Part shown: positions 7,505-16,775 of the stretch, piece by piece | Position numbering within the stretch: the stretch's first letter is position 1 | Layout: the number at the start of each line of letters is the position of its first letter | Assembly: GCF_004364345.1 (NCBI RefSeq) | Contig: NZ_SOCA01000005.1 | Coordinates: forward strand, 1-64,000 | Source: Prosthecobacter fusiformis | GTDB taxonomy: Bacteria > Verrucomicrobiota > Verrucomicrobiia > Verrucomicrobiales > Verrucomicrobiaceae | Direction of reading: 5' to 3' | Length of the DNA: 64,000 nt | The notes under the pieces: generated by a model | What the model was told of the DNA's origin: nothing | What the model saw: only the letters and a program-made list of their open reading frames with translations | The model's database searches: none | Position numbers and translations under genes: made by a program

Positions 7505-9180
7505 ACGGGCTGCCGTTTTTTGAGGAGGGACATGGCGATAACAACCCCAGTGATGAGAAGCATCGCTATGGAAAAGACATCTCCCCACTGGGCATAAAAT
7601 GTGAGTTTCCCAGCCTTCGGGACTTGCACCTCCCCTGGCAGGCAGCCTTCGATGAAGGTATTCCCCGTCTCTGGGTCCGAAAGTCGTGAAGTGATCTGAC
7701 CATAGGCATTGATGAAACAAGAGATGCCTGTATTGGCAGCCCGGACCATGGGACGATGCAATTCTATGGCGCGAAACTTGGCGTTAGCCAGATGCACTTC
7801 TGTCTCGGTACTCTCGAGAAACCAGCCGTCATTGGTAATGTTCACCAGCATCTGCGGAGCCGGTCGGACAAATCTCCTGGCCAGACGTCCCACTGTATCT
7901 TCAAAGCAGATCAAGGGGATCAACTGCACCTGCGGCTTCTCCAAAAGAAGGGGCTCGGCCTTGGTGCCTGGCGCAAAATCTCCCGGCAGAACGCCCTTCA
8001 GAAACGAGAAAGGCGGGATATTCCGGTATGGGAGATACTCGCCGAAAGCTACAAGATGGATCTTGTTATACTCCTGGCGGTTTTCATAGTTGTCCCGAAA
8101 TAGAACGGCCGAAACATGGCCTTGACGCCCTTCTTCATGCAACTCAGTTCCTGTTAAAAGGCTGTAATCTCCCAGTGCCAGTAACTCATCAAAATAAGGC
8201 TTATGATCCGGCAAGCCATGAAGATGAACGGGCAGTGCACTCTCTGGCCAGATGACCAAGTCGGTATGGGTGGTCCCATCGCGGGCTTCAGCGTAAAGTC
8301 GGGTAAAGGTACTCAACCGCTGATAGACTTGCGGGCCTAACTCACCTGACCAGGCATCGACTTGGGCCACATTCGGCTGCACCAGAACGGTGCGAACGGT
8401 CATGGTCTCTTCGGTTCGTTTACCCGCCAGTTTTTGCATGCCGTATCCCGCTACCGCGAGAACTACGATCAATGCAAAGGTGAAGTCCAAACGAGACCGA
8501 CAGCGCTCGGCATGGCCGTAGGAGCAGATCATTCGCCCAATCGCATTCCAAGCCGTGCAGGCGACAAAGACCGGCAGGAAGGACAGTCCCATGACCCCCA
8601 CGACGTCGGTGATCTGAATCAGGACATCATTCTGGTGCAATGCTACACCGAGACCGTTCCAGCCGAAGCCGGAGAATAACAAAAAGCTTCGTACCCATTC
8701 CAGTCCTACCCAGGCTGCACCCGCGATAAAGGCGGAACGCAGCGAAACCCAGGTGCTTTCCTGCCAGCGGGACTTGGACAGTCTCTCGAAATCAGGCTTG
8801 GCAAACCGACCGACGATCCACGCCCAAGCACCGAAATAGAGAGCGCAATAAAGAGCCAGTCCAACGACGGCCGCTGCGCCGAGAAGCTCCGATTCCCAGC
8901 CTATCCAGGCATCATCGCGTGCCCCGGCGATAACCCGTGATGAATGCCGTAGCCAAGCCAGATTTGGAATCCAAAAGGCGGCCCCGGCCAGCCAGCCGGA
9001 GAGGAAAAGTGAGGAGGTCTTTGCCCTCTCATTGCTTTTGATGGGCCATAGCAAAAACAGCAGGGGAAAAAGCCACAGCCATGCGGCCAGTTCAAAATTA
9101 GCCCCAGGAAAAGCCAGGGTCAAAATTCCGCCACTGATCAGCGGCAGGAGAAAACGAGGGAGGCGGTTAAGGAAACGCAT
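7501..9180 (-). CDS. lnt: Apolipoprotein N-acyltransferase
   Basis: Lnt transfers the third acyl chain from phospholipid to the N-terminal Cys of lipoproteins in the inner membrane. The 559-residue protein has an N-terminal block of TM helices and a C-terminal nitrilase-like domain with the catalytic triad: Glu in VIWPESALP, Lys in EYNKIHLVAFGEYLP and Cys in IPLICFEDTV, followed by a last TM helix and the RKKR-like tail KKRQPV. The start MRFLNRLPRFL at 9178-9180 is preferred; longer starts upstream add a non-conserved segment. It lies 10 bases downstream of the SDR gene on the same strand, so the two are probably cotranscribed. It implies a Gram-negative lipoprotein pathway. Confidence 0.95.
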   Translation of the reverse strand: MRFLNRLPRFLLPLISGGILTLAFPGANFELAAWLWLFPLLFLLWPIKSNERAKTSSLFLSGWLAGAAFWIPNLAWLRHSSRVIAGARDDAWIGWESELLGAAAVVGLALYCALYFGAWAWIVGRFAKPDFERLSKSRWQESTWVSLRSAFIAGAAWVGLEWVRSFLLFSGFGWNGLGVALHQNDVLIQITDVVGVMGLSFLPVFVACTAWNAIGRMICSYGHAERCRSRLDFTFALIVVLAVAGYGMQKLAGKRTEETMTVRTVLVQPNVAQVDAWSGELGPQVYQRLSTFTRLYAEARDGTTHTDLVIWPESALPVHLHGLPDHKPYFDELLALGDYSLLTGTELHEEGRQGHVSAVLFRDNYENRQEYNKIHLVAFGEYLPYRNIPPFSFLKGVLPGDFAPGTKAEPLLLEKPQVQLIPLICFEDTVGRLARRFVRPAPQMLVNITNDGWFLESTETEVHLANAKFRAIELHRPMVRAANTGISCFINAYGQITSRLSDPETGNTFIEGCLPGEVQVPKAGKLTFYAQWGDVFSIAMLLITGVVIAMSLLKKRQPV

Positions 9181-9190
9181 GTAGCTAAAT

Positions 9191-9979
9191 TTAAAAGACG
9201 CTCCTGACCAGGCCACCATCCACACGCAAAGCAGCACCATTGATGGCCGAAGCCAACGGGCTGCTGACGAAGGTGACAAAGTCCGCAATTTCCTGCGGCT
9301 TAATGAGGCGCTCGATCAATGATGTGGGACGGTTTTCCTGCATGAAGCGGCGTTCCGCATTCTCCTGCGTTTCATCGGGAAAGATGTCCTTCACAAACTT
9401 GGTTACTCCTTCTGTTTTGGTAGAGCCCGGCATGATGGTATTGACGGTGACCGCAGTGCCTTTGGTCAGTTCAGCCAAGCTGCGGGAAATGGAAAGCTGC
9501 ATGGTCTTGGTGGCCGCATAGTGGGCCATTTCGGGCGACGGGCTCACGGCTGATTCGCTGGAGATAAAAATGATGCGCCCAGTGTTCTGGGCGATCATTT
9601 GTTTCAGGTAATGGCGTGCCAGACGCACACCGCTCATGATGTTCACCTCAAACAGTCGCTGCCAGTCTTCATCGGTCTCATCAAAAAAGCCCACGGCTTC
9701 ATAGATGCCGAGGTTGTTCACTAGGATGTCCAGTTTCGGATATTGGAGCACCGTTTGCACCGCAGCTTCAGCCGTCCCGTTGTCTGCAGCCAGAGCCTCC
9801 AATTTTGCATCAGGCACTTGCTTGAGGATGTCCGTCATCGCGGACTCCACGGCCTCAAGGCTGCGGCCATTGATGATCACCGTAGCTCCTTCACGAGCTA
9901 ATGAGGTGGCGATCTCTTTGCCAATGCCACCACTGGAGGCAGTCACGAGAGCGAGTTGATTTTCAAGTTTAAGATTCAT
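9191..9979 (-). CDS. Short-chain dehydrogenase/reductase (FabG-like)
   Basis: This 262-residue classical SDR has the glycine-rich NAD(P) loop TASSGGIGKEIA near residue 14, an NNLGIYE motif matching NNAG, the catalytic Ser in FISSESAVSP and the catalytic pair YAATK, and ends with the usual GAALRVDGGLVRS. The Arg in INGRSLEAVE suggests NADP(H) preference. The substrate cannot be read from the sequence; relatives are annotated as oxidoreductases or 3-oxoacyl-ACP reductases. The start MNLKLENQ at 9977-9979 is chosen over an upstream ATG because the nucleotide-binding strand begins a few residues later in all SDRs. It lies upstream of lnt on the same strand. Confidence 0.85.
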   Translation of the reverse strand: MNLKLENQLALVTASSGGIGKEIATSLAREGATVIINGRSLEAVESAMTDILKQVPDAKLEALAADNGTAEAAVQTVLQYPKLDILVNNLGIYEAVGFFDETDEDWQRLFEVNIMSGVRLARHYLKQMIAQNTGRIIFISSESAVSPSPEMAHYAATKTMQLSISRSLAELTKGTAVTVNTIMPGSTKTEGVTKFVKDIFPDETQENAERRFMQENRPTSLIERLIKPQEIADFVTFVSSPLASAINGAALRVDGGLVRSVF

Positions 9980-10127
9980 GATGAAAGACGGGCTGAATGC
10001 GCATGTCATAGCGCATATCGACGTGTGTATCCAGGAATACGGACAGTCGCATGGATGAAGCGGAAAATGTCAGACGTGCTGGCGTGCTGACAGCCGATAT
10101 TTTTAATGACACCCTTTCTATTAGCAA

Positions 10128-11378
10128 ATGACACCGCATGACCTTTTAGCCCCGCAACAATTGGCCATTTCTCTGGGTTTAGGGTTGTTGCTGGGATTGG
10201 AGCGTGAGCGATCAGAAAGCTCCATTGCTGGCATCCGGACGTTTCCATTTATCTCACTACTGGGAACAGTCTGTGCGCAGGTGGCCGATCTCTCTTCACC
10301 CTGGATCATTGCAGCCGGACTGCTGGCCGTCACGGCGATCGTCATCACCGCCAATTACACCAAAATCAAAAATGGCGAACGTGATGCAGGAACAACCACC
10401 GAATTTGCCGCCGTGCTGTTGTATGGGGTAGGGGCGTTGATCGTCGTGGGCAGTATCGAGGCTTCACTGGTGGTGGGAGGGGTGATGGTCATTTTGCTGC
10501 ATTTAAAGGGGCCGATGCATCGCATGGTCAATGCCATGGGGGATCATGACGTCCGCGCCATCATGCAGTTTGTGCTCATTTCCCTCATCATCCTGCCCGT
10601 GCTGCCGAATGGGGACTTCGGGCCTTACGGGGTGTGGAATCCATTTAAAATCTGGCTCTTGGTCGTGTTCATTGTCGGTATCAGCCTCAGCGGATATGTC
10701 CTGTACAAAATCTTCGGCGCACGTGCTGGGGCTATCCTCGGTGGGGTCATCGGCGGTCTTGTCTCCAGCACGGCCACCACCGTCAGTTTCGCACGCCGTT
10801 GTGCCAGTGATCCCGCCCTGGCACCGTTGGGTGTCCTGGTCATCATGATAGCTTCGTGCATCTCACTGGTGCGTGTTTTGGTGGAGGTCGCCGTGGTGGC
10901 TCCGGGCATCCTTCAGGCAGTTGCGGCTCCTTTGGGCATCCTTCTGGGTTGGTGCCTAGTTATATCAGTGGGCCTGTATTTTTTAAGCCGCAAGAGTGTC
11001 GTTGAGATGTCAGAGCAAAAGAATCCGGCTGAATTTAAATCAGCCATCTTTTTTGGTCTTCTGTTCGCTTTAGTCCTGTGGGGAGTGGCGGAGGCAAAGG
11101 AGCGTTATGGGGAGGCTGGAATGTATGTCATCAGCGTCATTTCCGGGCTCACAGACATGGATGCCATCACGCTTTCCACTGCCGGTATGGCGGCATCAGG
11201 AAACATTAGTACACGGGTGGCATGGCACTCCATCGTCGTGGCAGCCATGGCCAATTTTGCCTTTAAACTGGCTGCTGTCGCCATCCTGGGCTCTGCTGCG
11301 TTGATCTGGCGTACCGCGATCTCCTTTGGTCTGGCGGTGGCCGGGGGCGGTCTGTTACTGCTTTTGTGGCCGTGGTAA
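10128..11378 (+). CDS. MgtC/SapB family membrane protein with DUF4010 domain
   Basis: This 416-residue polytopic membrane protein has an N-terminal MgtC-like region (LGLGLLLGLERERSE and GIRTFPFISLLGTV, about residues 12-45, then three more helices) and a C-terminal DUF4010 half, for example GGVIGGLVSSTATTVSFARR and SVISGLTDMDAITLS. Proteins of this two-domain form are widespread, and their transport activity or substrate is not established. The gene is divergent from the SDR gene and is followed after about 55 bases by the RlmM-like gene. Confidence 0.85.
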   Translation: MTPHDLLAPQQLAISLGLGLLLGLERERSESSIAGIRTFPFISLLGTVCAQVADLSSPWIIAAGLLAVTAIVITANYTKIKNGERDAGTTTEFAAVLLYGVGALIVVGSIEASLVVGGVMVILLHLKGPMHRMVNAMGDHDVRAIMQFVLISLIILPVLPNGDFGPYGVWNPFKIWLLVVFIVGISLSGYVLYKIFGARAGAILGGVIGGLVSSTATTVSFARRCASDPALAPLGVLVIMIASCISLVRVLVEVAVVAPGILQAVAAPLGILLGWCLVISVGLYFLSRKSVVEMSEQKNPAEFKSAIFFGLLFALVLWGVAEAKERYGEAGMYVISVISGLTDMDAITLSTAGMAASGNISTRVAWHSIVVAAMANFAFKLAAVAILGSAALIWRTAISFGLAVAGGGLLLLLWPW

Positions 11379-11432
11379 ATCTCCCTCACATGCACTTGCG
11401 CATGACCGTCGCTCAGGCGAGGTCATCAATTC

Positions 11433-12518
11433 ATGACAAATGCCGAAGTGCCAACCTCCCAACCCCAGTCCCACTCCTGGCTGGTGCGCATTCCTGAGAT
11501 CTTTGAAGGCGTGGCTGGAGAAGTCTTGGAGCGGTTTGGAGCGACATCGACAACACGTCTGGGCCAGGATTACTACCTCATCAAAACGCCCAAGCCTTCG
11601 GCCATCCATGAGTCTGAATCTGCCAAATTTGCGCGGTGGAATCTGCCCCTAGATCACAGTTGGCCCTGCAATCCCCAAAAGATGGAGGGATTCATTGAGA
11701 AAGCTGCGCAGACCCTGCTGAAGAAATTTGGTGACCGGCAGCCCCAGGGACTGTTCATCGGACAGCTCAATCCCACCTCTCCAGACAAGTATTACAAAGG
11801 CCTGGCCTCCAATCTCCGCGGCCGGGCTTTGCAGTTATTCCCCAAACTGGACGCCAACACCGTGGAGGAGCAGGCTCCTGAAAAGCCCACCTTGTTTTGT
11901 CTAGTGGGCAAAGAAGGGCTCTTCTGTGGCATGCAGAGTCCGCGCTTATCCAATGGTCTTTATGCCGGAGGCAGCAAATACATCGACCAGGATTCACCGG
12001 ATATCATCAGTCGTGCCGGGGCTAAAATTGCCGAAGCGCTGCACTATCTGCTGCTGCACCGACCGCCCCTGGTTAAGGGCAGTCATTGGGTGGAGCTTGG
12101 GGCCTGCCCCGGTGGGATGACATCGGAATTGCTAGCAAGAGAGCAGCGCGTCACGGCCATTGATCGGGCACCGCTGGACCGTCGGTTGGACAACCGGCCG
12201 GGATTAAAATTTGTGCATGCCGATGTGGCCACCTTTACCCCACAGGCTGGCACCGTATATGATGCTGTTCTTTCAGATCTCAACGGCCCACCATATGAAT
12301 CCATGGATCATGTCATCCGCCTGTCTAGGTTCCTGAAACCTAGAGGGCTGGTTGTTTTCACCCTTAAAATTCCGCGGATTGAGAGCGTGGACGAGCCCTG
12401 TGAGCTTTTCCGCAAAACGGTGAAGACCGCAACCAAAGCGGGCCTTCGTCTCTTCGCCCAGACCCATCTGACGTATAACCGGCACGAGTTCACCCTGTTT
12501 TTCGAGAAGGTATCTTGA
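11433..12518 (+). CDS. RlmM-like 23S rRNA 2'-O-ribose methyltransferase (FtsJ/RrmJ fold)
   Basis: This 361-residue protein resembles RlmM, which methylates cytidine 2498 of E. coli 23S rRNA using SAM. The N-terminal part looks like a degenerate THUMP/RNA-binding region. The C-terminal FtsJ-type domain has the SAM motif HWVELGACPGGMTSELL (about 220-236), VTAIDRAPL, the Asp of AVLSDLNGPP, the catalytic Lys in VVFTLKIPR, and the Glu of RHEFTLF, consistent with the K-D-K-E tetrad of this family. It stands between the MgtC-type gene and the glycosyltransferase genes on the same strand. The family call is firm; the exact rRNA site is inferred. Confidence 0.8.
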   Translation: MTNAEVPTSQPQSHSWLVRIPEIFEGVAGEVLERFGATSTTRLGQDYYLIKTPKPSAIHESESAKFARWNLPLDHSWPCNPQKMEGFIEKAAQTLLKKFGDRQPQGLFIGQLNPTSPDKYYKGLASNLRGRALQLFPKLDANTVEEQAPEKPTLFCLVGKEGLFCGMQSPRLSNGLYAGGSKYIDQDSPDIISRAGAKIAEALHYLLLHRPPLVKGSHWVELGACPGGMTSELLAREQRVTAIDRAPLDRRLDNRPGLKFVHADVATFTPQAGTVYDAVLSDLNGPPYESMDHVIRLSRFLKPRGLVVFTLKIPRIESVDEPCELFRKTVKTATKAGLRLFAQTHLTYNRHEFTLFFEKVS

Positions 12519-12569
12519 GGAATACACCGTCTTGCAGAACGCTCCGGATTGATCGAAAGAAAGTCGTTC

Positions 12570-13691
12570 ATGCTGCCCCAAGTTGTCTTTGTCCAAAACT
12601 CCGTTCACCTGGCCGGGGCTCAAAAGTCCCTGTCCCGGCTGCTGAGTGCACCCGGGATGAAGCCGCATGATCCGGTGTTGCTGGCGGGTCAGGAGGGCTG
12701 GCTCACCCAGCATTGCAGCGCCCATGCCGTTCGCTGGTTGCGCCTGCCTTTTCCTGCTTCTCGCAGTCTTGCCGGGCGTCTATGGGGAAACTGGCTTTTT
12801 GCGAAACAGGCCGCCAAGTCGCTTCGCACTCTGCTTGAAAAGGACCGCCCACTCATCGTGCACACGAATGACCATCCAGACAGCCTGCTGGGACTGGCCT
12901 TGGCGCGGGAACTGGCTGCTGTGCCGTTGCTGACATTGAGGACGCCAGGGATGAGTCAGCGTGACTTTGAAAAGTATCGCTGTGGGGATCACTCGCACAT
13001 CATCGCTGTTGGCGATGAGCTTTTTCATAAAGTGCATCCTTGGATCTCCGGCCAGCGGCCCCTCACCCTTGTTCATAACGGTGTCACCGCTGAGGAGATT
13101 CTCCCACCTCTTGATTGGCCTGCCGGGGAAAAGCTGGCTCGTGTGCTAGTGCTGGGCTCCATCATTCCCCGAAAAGGCTGGCAGGATCTTGTGGAAGCTC
13201 TTCTGATTCTGGAATCCAACCTGCCTGCCGGGCCGCTTCCCGAGATTCATTTCCTTGGAGATTTGCTGGGCCAGGATGCTGCTGCCACGCTGGATACGGC
13301 CCGGCTGAAACGTTTTGCGGTGTCTTTTCTCGGCGTTGATGAAAATTACCGGGAGCGCCTTCGCCAGTATGCCTTGGCGGTGCATCCTTCGCGGAGTGAA
13401 AGTTTCGGCATGGCGGCTCTGGAATGTGTGGCCGCAGGAGTGCCATTACTGGCCGCGACCAGCGGAGTGATCCCGGAATTCATTCCCAACGAAACCTTTC
13501 TGTTTCCTCCTCAGCAGTCCGCCGTGCTGGCTGAAAAACTGGCTTTGCTTCTCCAACTGGATCCCCCGGTGATCGCCTCCCAGTTTACTTTCTCAGAGGC
13601 TCAACGTACGATCCAAGACCGCTTTGCCACTCCTGGGACGGTCCGCAAACTTCATCAAATCTATACAGGGCTGAAGCCCGCCCATGCATGA
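12570..13691 (+). CDS. Glycosyltransferase, GT4 family (GT-B fold)
   Basis: The protein is about 373 residues long, with an N-terminal acceptor domain beginning PQVVFVQNSVHLAGAQKSLSRLL and a C-terminal nucleotide-sugar domain with RVLVLGSIIPRKGWQDLVEAL, then the EX7E-type motif region HPSRSESFGMAALECVAAGVPLLA that typifies retaining GT4 enzymes. The first step of the surface-glycan locus on this strand. ATG 12570 is preferred over a TTG at 12549. Its stop overlaps the start of the next glycosyltransferase by four bases (ATGA). The sugar donor cannot be deduced. Confidence 0.85.
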   Translation: MLPQVVFVQNSVHLAGAQKSLSRLLSAPGMKPHDPVLLAGQEGWLTQHCSAHAVRWLRLPFPASRSLAGRLWGNWLFAKQAAKSLRTLLEKDRPLIVHTNDHPDSLLGLALARELAAVPLLTLRTPGMSQRDFEKYRCGDHSHIIAVGDELFHKVHPWISGQRPLTLVHNGVTAEEILPPLDWPAGEKLARVLVLGSIIPRKGWQDLVEALLILESNLPAGPLPEIHFLGDLLGQDAAATLDTARLKRFAVSFLGVDENYRERLRQYALAVHPSRSESFGMAALECVAAGVPLLAATSGVIPEFIPNETFLFPPQQSAVLAEKLALLLQLDPPVIASQFTFSEAQRTIQDRFATPGTVRKLHQIYTGLKPAHA

Positions 13692-14632
13692 ATGCCGGAG
13701 CTGCGATTGTCAGTGATAAACAATTGGGAGATGTCTTGCTGCTGCAGCCGTCAGCACAGCATCTGGCCGGAGTGACTGGAAAAGATACCGCCTTGTTTGT
13801 GCGGGATGCGTTTCAGCCATTGGTTGAACTCATGCCCGGATGCACTTGGGGACCCGGAATCAAAGGCAGCTTTTCACAGGTATGGACCACGAATTGGAGC
13901 TCCAGGGCGGTCTGGCAGGCATTTCGACTGCGCTGCAAAAGGCGGATCCTCATCGTCAATAAAACCCGGCATCTGCGCTGGTGGTATCGTTTTGTGTTTC
14001 ATGATGTGAGGATGGAACCAGCCAATGCCGAATACTGGGCACGCTATACCTGGAGGGTCATCAGCGGCCAAAAGGCAGAGGATTTTATAGCGCCGCGTTT
14101 AGAGACACCACCTGCAGAGTGGGGCCACGAAAAGTGTCCTGCAGGAGATTTCATCCTCATCAATCCAACGGCAGCCTGGTCCCGGAAATTTTGGGGAGCA
14201 GACCAATGGGCAGAAACCATGAGAAGACTGCCGCTGAACGGCAATTCCACCTTTGTCATTGCCGGAGGTGGATCCGAGCGTGAGAAGGCCCATTGCGAAG
14301 ACATCGTTAAACATTATGGAATGCCGGTCTTGGATCTTTGCGGCAGAACGTCCATGAAGCAGTACCTTCACCTTCTGTCTAAAGCGCGAATGGTGCTATG
14401 CATCGACGGCGCTGCATCGCACCTAGCCCAGGCTTTTGGAGTGCCGACAATGACGGTCTTTGGCCCCACTCATCATCGGAAATGGCACTGGCCTGCCCCT
14501 CAGCACAGGGTGCTGGCAGCGTGTGATTTCAACCTCACCGCGGCGGGTGTGCCTAACGGGCAGTTATCAGCAACGGAAGTGCCTGTGGATGCCTTTTTGA
14601 AAGAGGCGGAACTCGTTCTCAAAACCCTCTGA
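13688..14632 (+). CDS. Glycosyltransferase family 9 (ADP-heptose:LPS heptosyltransferase-like)
   Basis: This 314-residue GT9 protein has an N-terminal DKQLGDVLLLQPSA, the position of the conserved 'IGDvl...p' loop of heptosyltransferases. The C-terminal domain has ILINPTAAWSRKFWGADQWAE (nucleotide-sugar binding), a GGGSEREKA strand and LLSKARMVLCIDGAASHLAQAFGVPTMTVFGPT, the hallmark 'D.G..HlA.a...P.v.lfGpt' of the family. It probably adds a core sugar to LPS. Translation is coupled to the GT4 gene upstream. The gene ends nine bases before the convergent gene at 14642. Confidence 0.87.
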   Translation: MNAGAAIVSDKQLGDVLLLQPSAQHLAGVTGKDTALFVRDAFQPLVELMPGCTWGPGIKGSFSQVWTTNWSSRAVWQAFRLRCKRRILIVNKTRHLRWWYRFVFHDVRMEPANAEYWARYTWRVISGQKAEDFIAPRLETPPAEWGHEKCPAGDFILINPTAAWSRKFWGADQWAETMRRLPLNGNSTFVIAGGGSEREKAHCEDIVKHYGMPVLDLCGRTSMKQYLHLLSKARMVLCIDGAASHLAQAFGVPTMTVFGPTHHRKWHWPAPQHRVLAACDFNLTAAGVPNGQLSATEVPVDAFLKEAELVLKTL

Positions 14633-14641
14633 GGCTACCTT

Positions 14642-16489
14642 TCAAGGCTGCTCCAATGCTCCCAGAGGTGCCACGTTAGAATTTGGCTGACGGGTCATTT
14701 CAGTAGCGTTTGATTGAACTGGCGAGTTTTTTTTCTGACTTTTCACTAACACTGAGCCGATACCGCTGACCAGACTCTGCCGACCCGTGGGCCAGTAAAA
14801 CACATCCGCATACTGATGCTGGTGGTGGATTTGGTCGGTGCAAAACTGAGCGTCATTCTCCAGCCGGTGAAGCATACTTACCACGCTATCGACATCGGTT
14901 GCCAATAGACAGGCTTGGTACTCGTAGATAAGAGGGAAGCCGCGGTCAATGTTAGGTTCGTGCAGGAAAATCACCGGAACCCCGAGCACAAAGGCTTCCA
15001 TTGCGGCTGTGGAATTGGCATTCAGCATGACCTGTGCCCTCAGAAGGTGCTCCTGCATGCTCTCTTCTGGCGGGATAATGCTCAGATTGGAGGGAGGATT
15101 CAGAGAATGGATAAACTGAGTGCGGACGTATAGCTCATCCTCATCCATGCCAATGAAGCATTGCGCTTTTTTCTTCCTGTCCCGCAGAGGATGAAATTTG
15201 ATGTAAAACTGATGGTTAGGCATGCTCCGGGCCGTTTCTACCAACAGTAGATAGTGGCTGTAGCTGCGTTGCGGCTCCACGGTGGAATAAATGCCCGCGT
15301 AAAAGGTGTCCGCGTACAAGATGACGTTATTTTTTTGAGGCGCTTGCTCATCAGTGCGGGCACGCGGACTGCGATGGGACGCTACTAAAACGACTTTATC
15401 GGGATGGTGTCCGAGTCTTCCTGCGATGTGGTTGCTGCGTCCGCTATCACACAGCAGCCAGTCCGGAGTAAAACTGAAACGTGTTTCGGGAATGTGATCG
15501 TAGGTATAGGCAGCCACGTTGATTCCTAATTCTCCAGCTGCGAGGCACCAGATACGCTCATCCGTGTCCTCCTGTGTATCGCAAAGCAGCAGTTGTGGAC
15601 GGGCCTTTTCCAGAAGCTGCTTGGCGCGCAAATACTTCAGGGCGAAGGCAGGATAAATGTCTCGTGATTGCTGCTCGCCCAGGTCTAAAAGAATAGATTT
15701 CGGATTTCCAGCGTCCTGCTGAAGCGTTTTCCCCAGATGTGTCTTACACTTTTGCCACCAACCTGCATATGCAGCTTTCATCCGTTCTAGCTCTGGTCCC
15801 TTGATACGGCCAAGAGCGGCCACTGAGATGTAAGCCCAGTCCAATTCTGCGGCCTGCGGCTGAGACCTCAGCATTCTGGCGACACGCCCACTGGTGCAGA
15901 GGATCTCAACAGGACGGGAAATGAGGGATTCAGGCGTCGCGGACGCCAAAGTGGCTGGCTTTTTCAGCCAACGGTTGATGAGCCTTTGCATCCGTCGTTT
16001 GATCGACAAGAATCGCTTTTCCTGGTCGAAAAACTCGACGTTCAATCCATACTGCGCCGCTACCTGTGTCCAGGCTCTAAAGCTGATACCAGCGCCAGCA
16101 GCAACGACGATGTGGTCGTAACTTCGCTCCGGCATAAACCTGCTGGCCATCTCTAGATTCACCAAATAAGGATTGATCCATTTGCGACAGATCATCCCCA
16201 GACAAGCGGAACGAAAACGGCGGTTCAGCGGCACTGTTTGATCTTCAGGAAGCTCAGACAGATAATACTCCAATAAATGGCTGCTCCTGATATCTGTCTG
16301 GAGCAGATCTTCCTTTTTCATGAGTTCGGTGCCGTTCACCCATGAAGCCGTCTTCGGACGCTGGTCTTTTGGCAGCAAGGTTTCCACCTCGAGAACATGA
16401 ATTTCCTCCTCCTCCTGTTTTGACGCTGCAAAGTACTTCCTACAGGCGGAAGGTGCCAAAGAGCCATAAATAAACAGAGTCCGCTTCAT
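14642..16489 (-). CDS. Predicted GT-B fold surface-polysaccharide transferase
   Basis: This 615-residue cytoplasmic protein has no confident family match. The second half is GT-B-like: KYLRAKQLLEKARPQLLLCDTQEDTDERI, a repeated Rossmann pattern, VILYADTFYAGIYST, FYIKFHPL (the 'vv..HP' element found in CDP-glycerol transferases, capsule KpsC/S-type and polysialyltransferase-like enzymes) and LLRAQVMLNANSTAAMEAFVLGVPVIFLHEP, the usual donor-site 'S.....eA...g.pvi' segment. The N-terminal 200 residues are unfamiliar, and the last 40 residues are low-complexity. Location between glycosyltransferases and a methyltransferase supports a role in glycan assembly. A 286-base non-coding stretch separates it from the divergent gene at 16776 and probably holds both promoters. 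Confidence 0.6.
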   Translation of the reverse strand: MKRTLFIYGSLAPSACRKYFAASKQEEEEIHVLEVETLLPKDQRPKTASWVNGTELMKKEDLLQTDIRSSHLLEYYLSELPEDQTVPLNRRFRSACLGMICRKWINPYLVNLEMASRFMPERSYDHIVVAAGAGISFRAWTQVAAQYGLNVEFFDQEKRFLSIKRRMQRLINRWLKKPATLASATPESLISRPVEILCTSGRVARMLRSQPQAAELDWAYISVAALGRIKGPELERMKAAYAGWWQKCKTHLGKTLQQDAGNPKSILLDLGEQQSRDIYPAFALKYLRAKQLLEKARPQLLLCDTQEDTDERIWCLAAGELGINVAAYTYDHIPETRFSFTPDWLLCDSGRSNHIAGRLGHHPDKVVLVASHRSPRARTDEQAPQKNNVILYADTFYAGIYSTVEPQRSYSHYLLLVETARSMPNHQFYIKFHPLRDRKKKAQCFIGMDEDELYVRTQFIHSLNPPSNLSIIPPEESMQEHLLRAQVMLNANSTAAMEAFVLGVPVIFLHEPNIDRGFPLIYEYQACLLATDVDSVVSMLHRLENDAQFCTDQIHHQHQYADVFYWPTGRQSLVSGIGSVLVKSQKKNSPVQSNATEMTRQPNSNVAPLGALEQP

Positions 16490-16775
16490 TCGTTGTAGAT
16501 CAGCCTTTCACTATGGAAAGCTGACAGATATGCGACAACTCTTTTTGCGGTGGAGTGCTCGCGGCCTCAAGATTTGCGCACTAGCCGCAGGGCACGAAGA
16601 ACCATGAGCTGAACCACCCAAAATGCGGAACAAAGGCCTTGCCAAGCGCAGCTAGCCAAACCACCAATCCTGGGATCAGCATGGCTTCATTTCATTAAGC
16701 TTGGCCGGAAAACGGGATCCACCACGATCAGCCAACCTGTCCTTAAATCCAAAGAGTCTCCCTGAGAAAAAGACG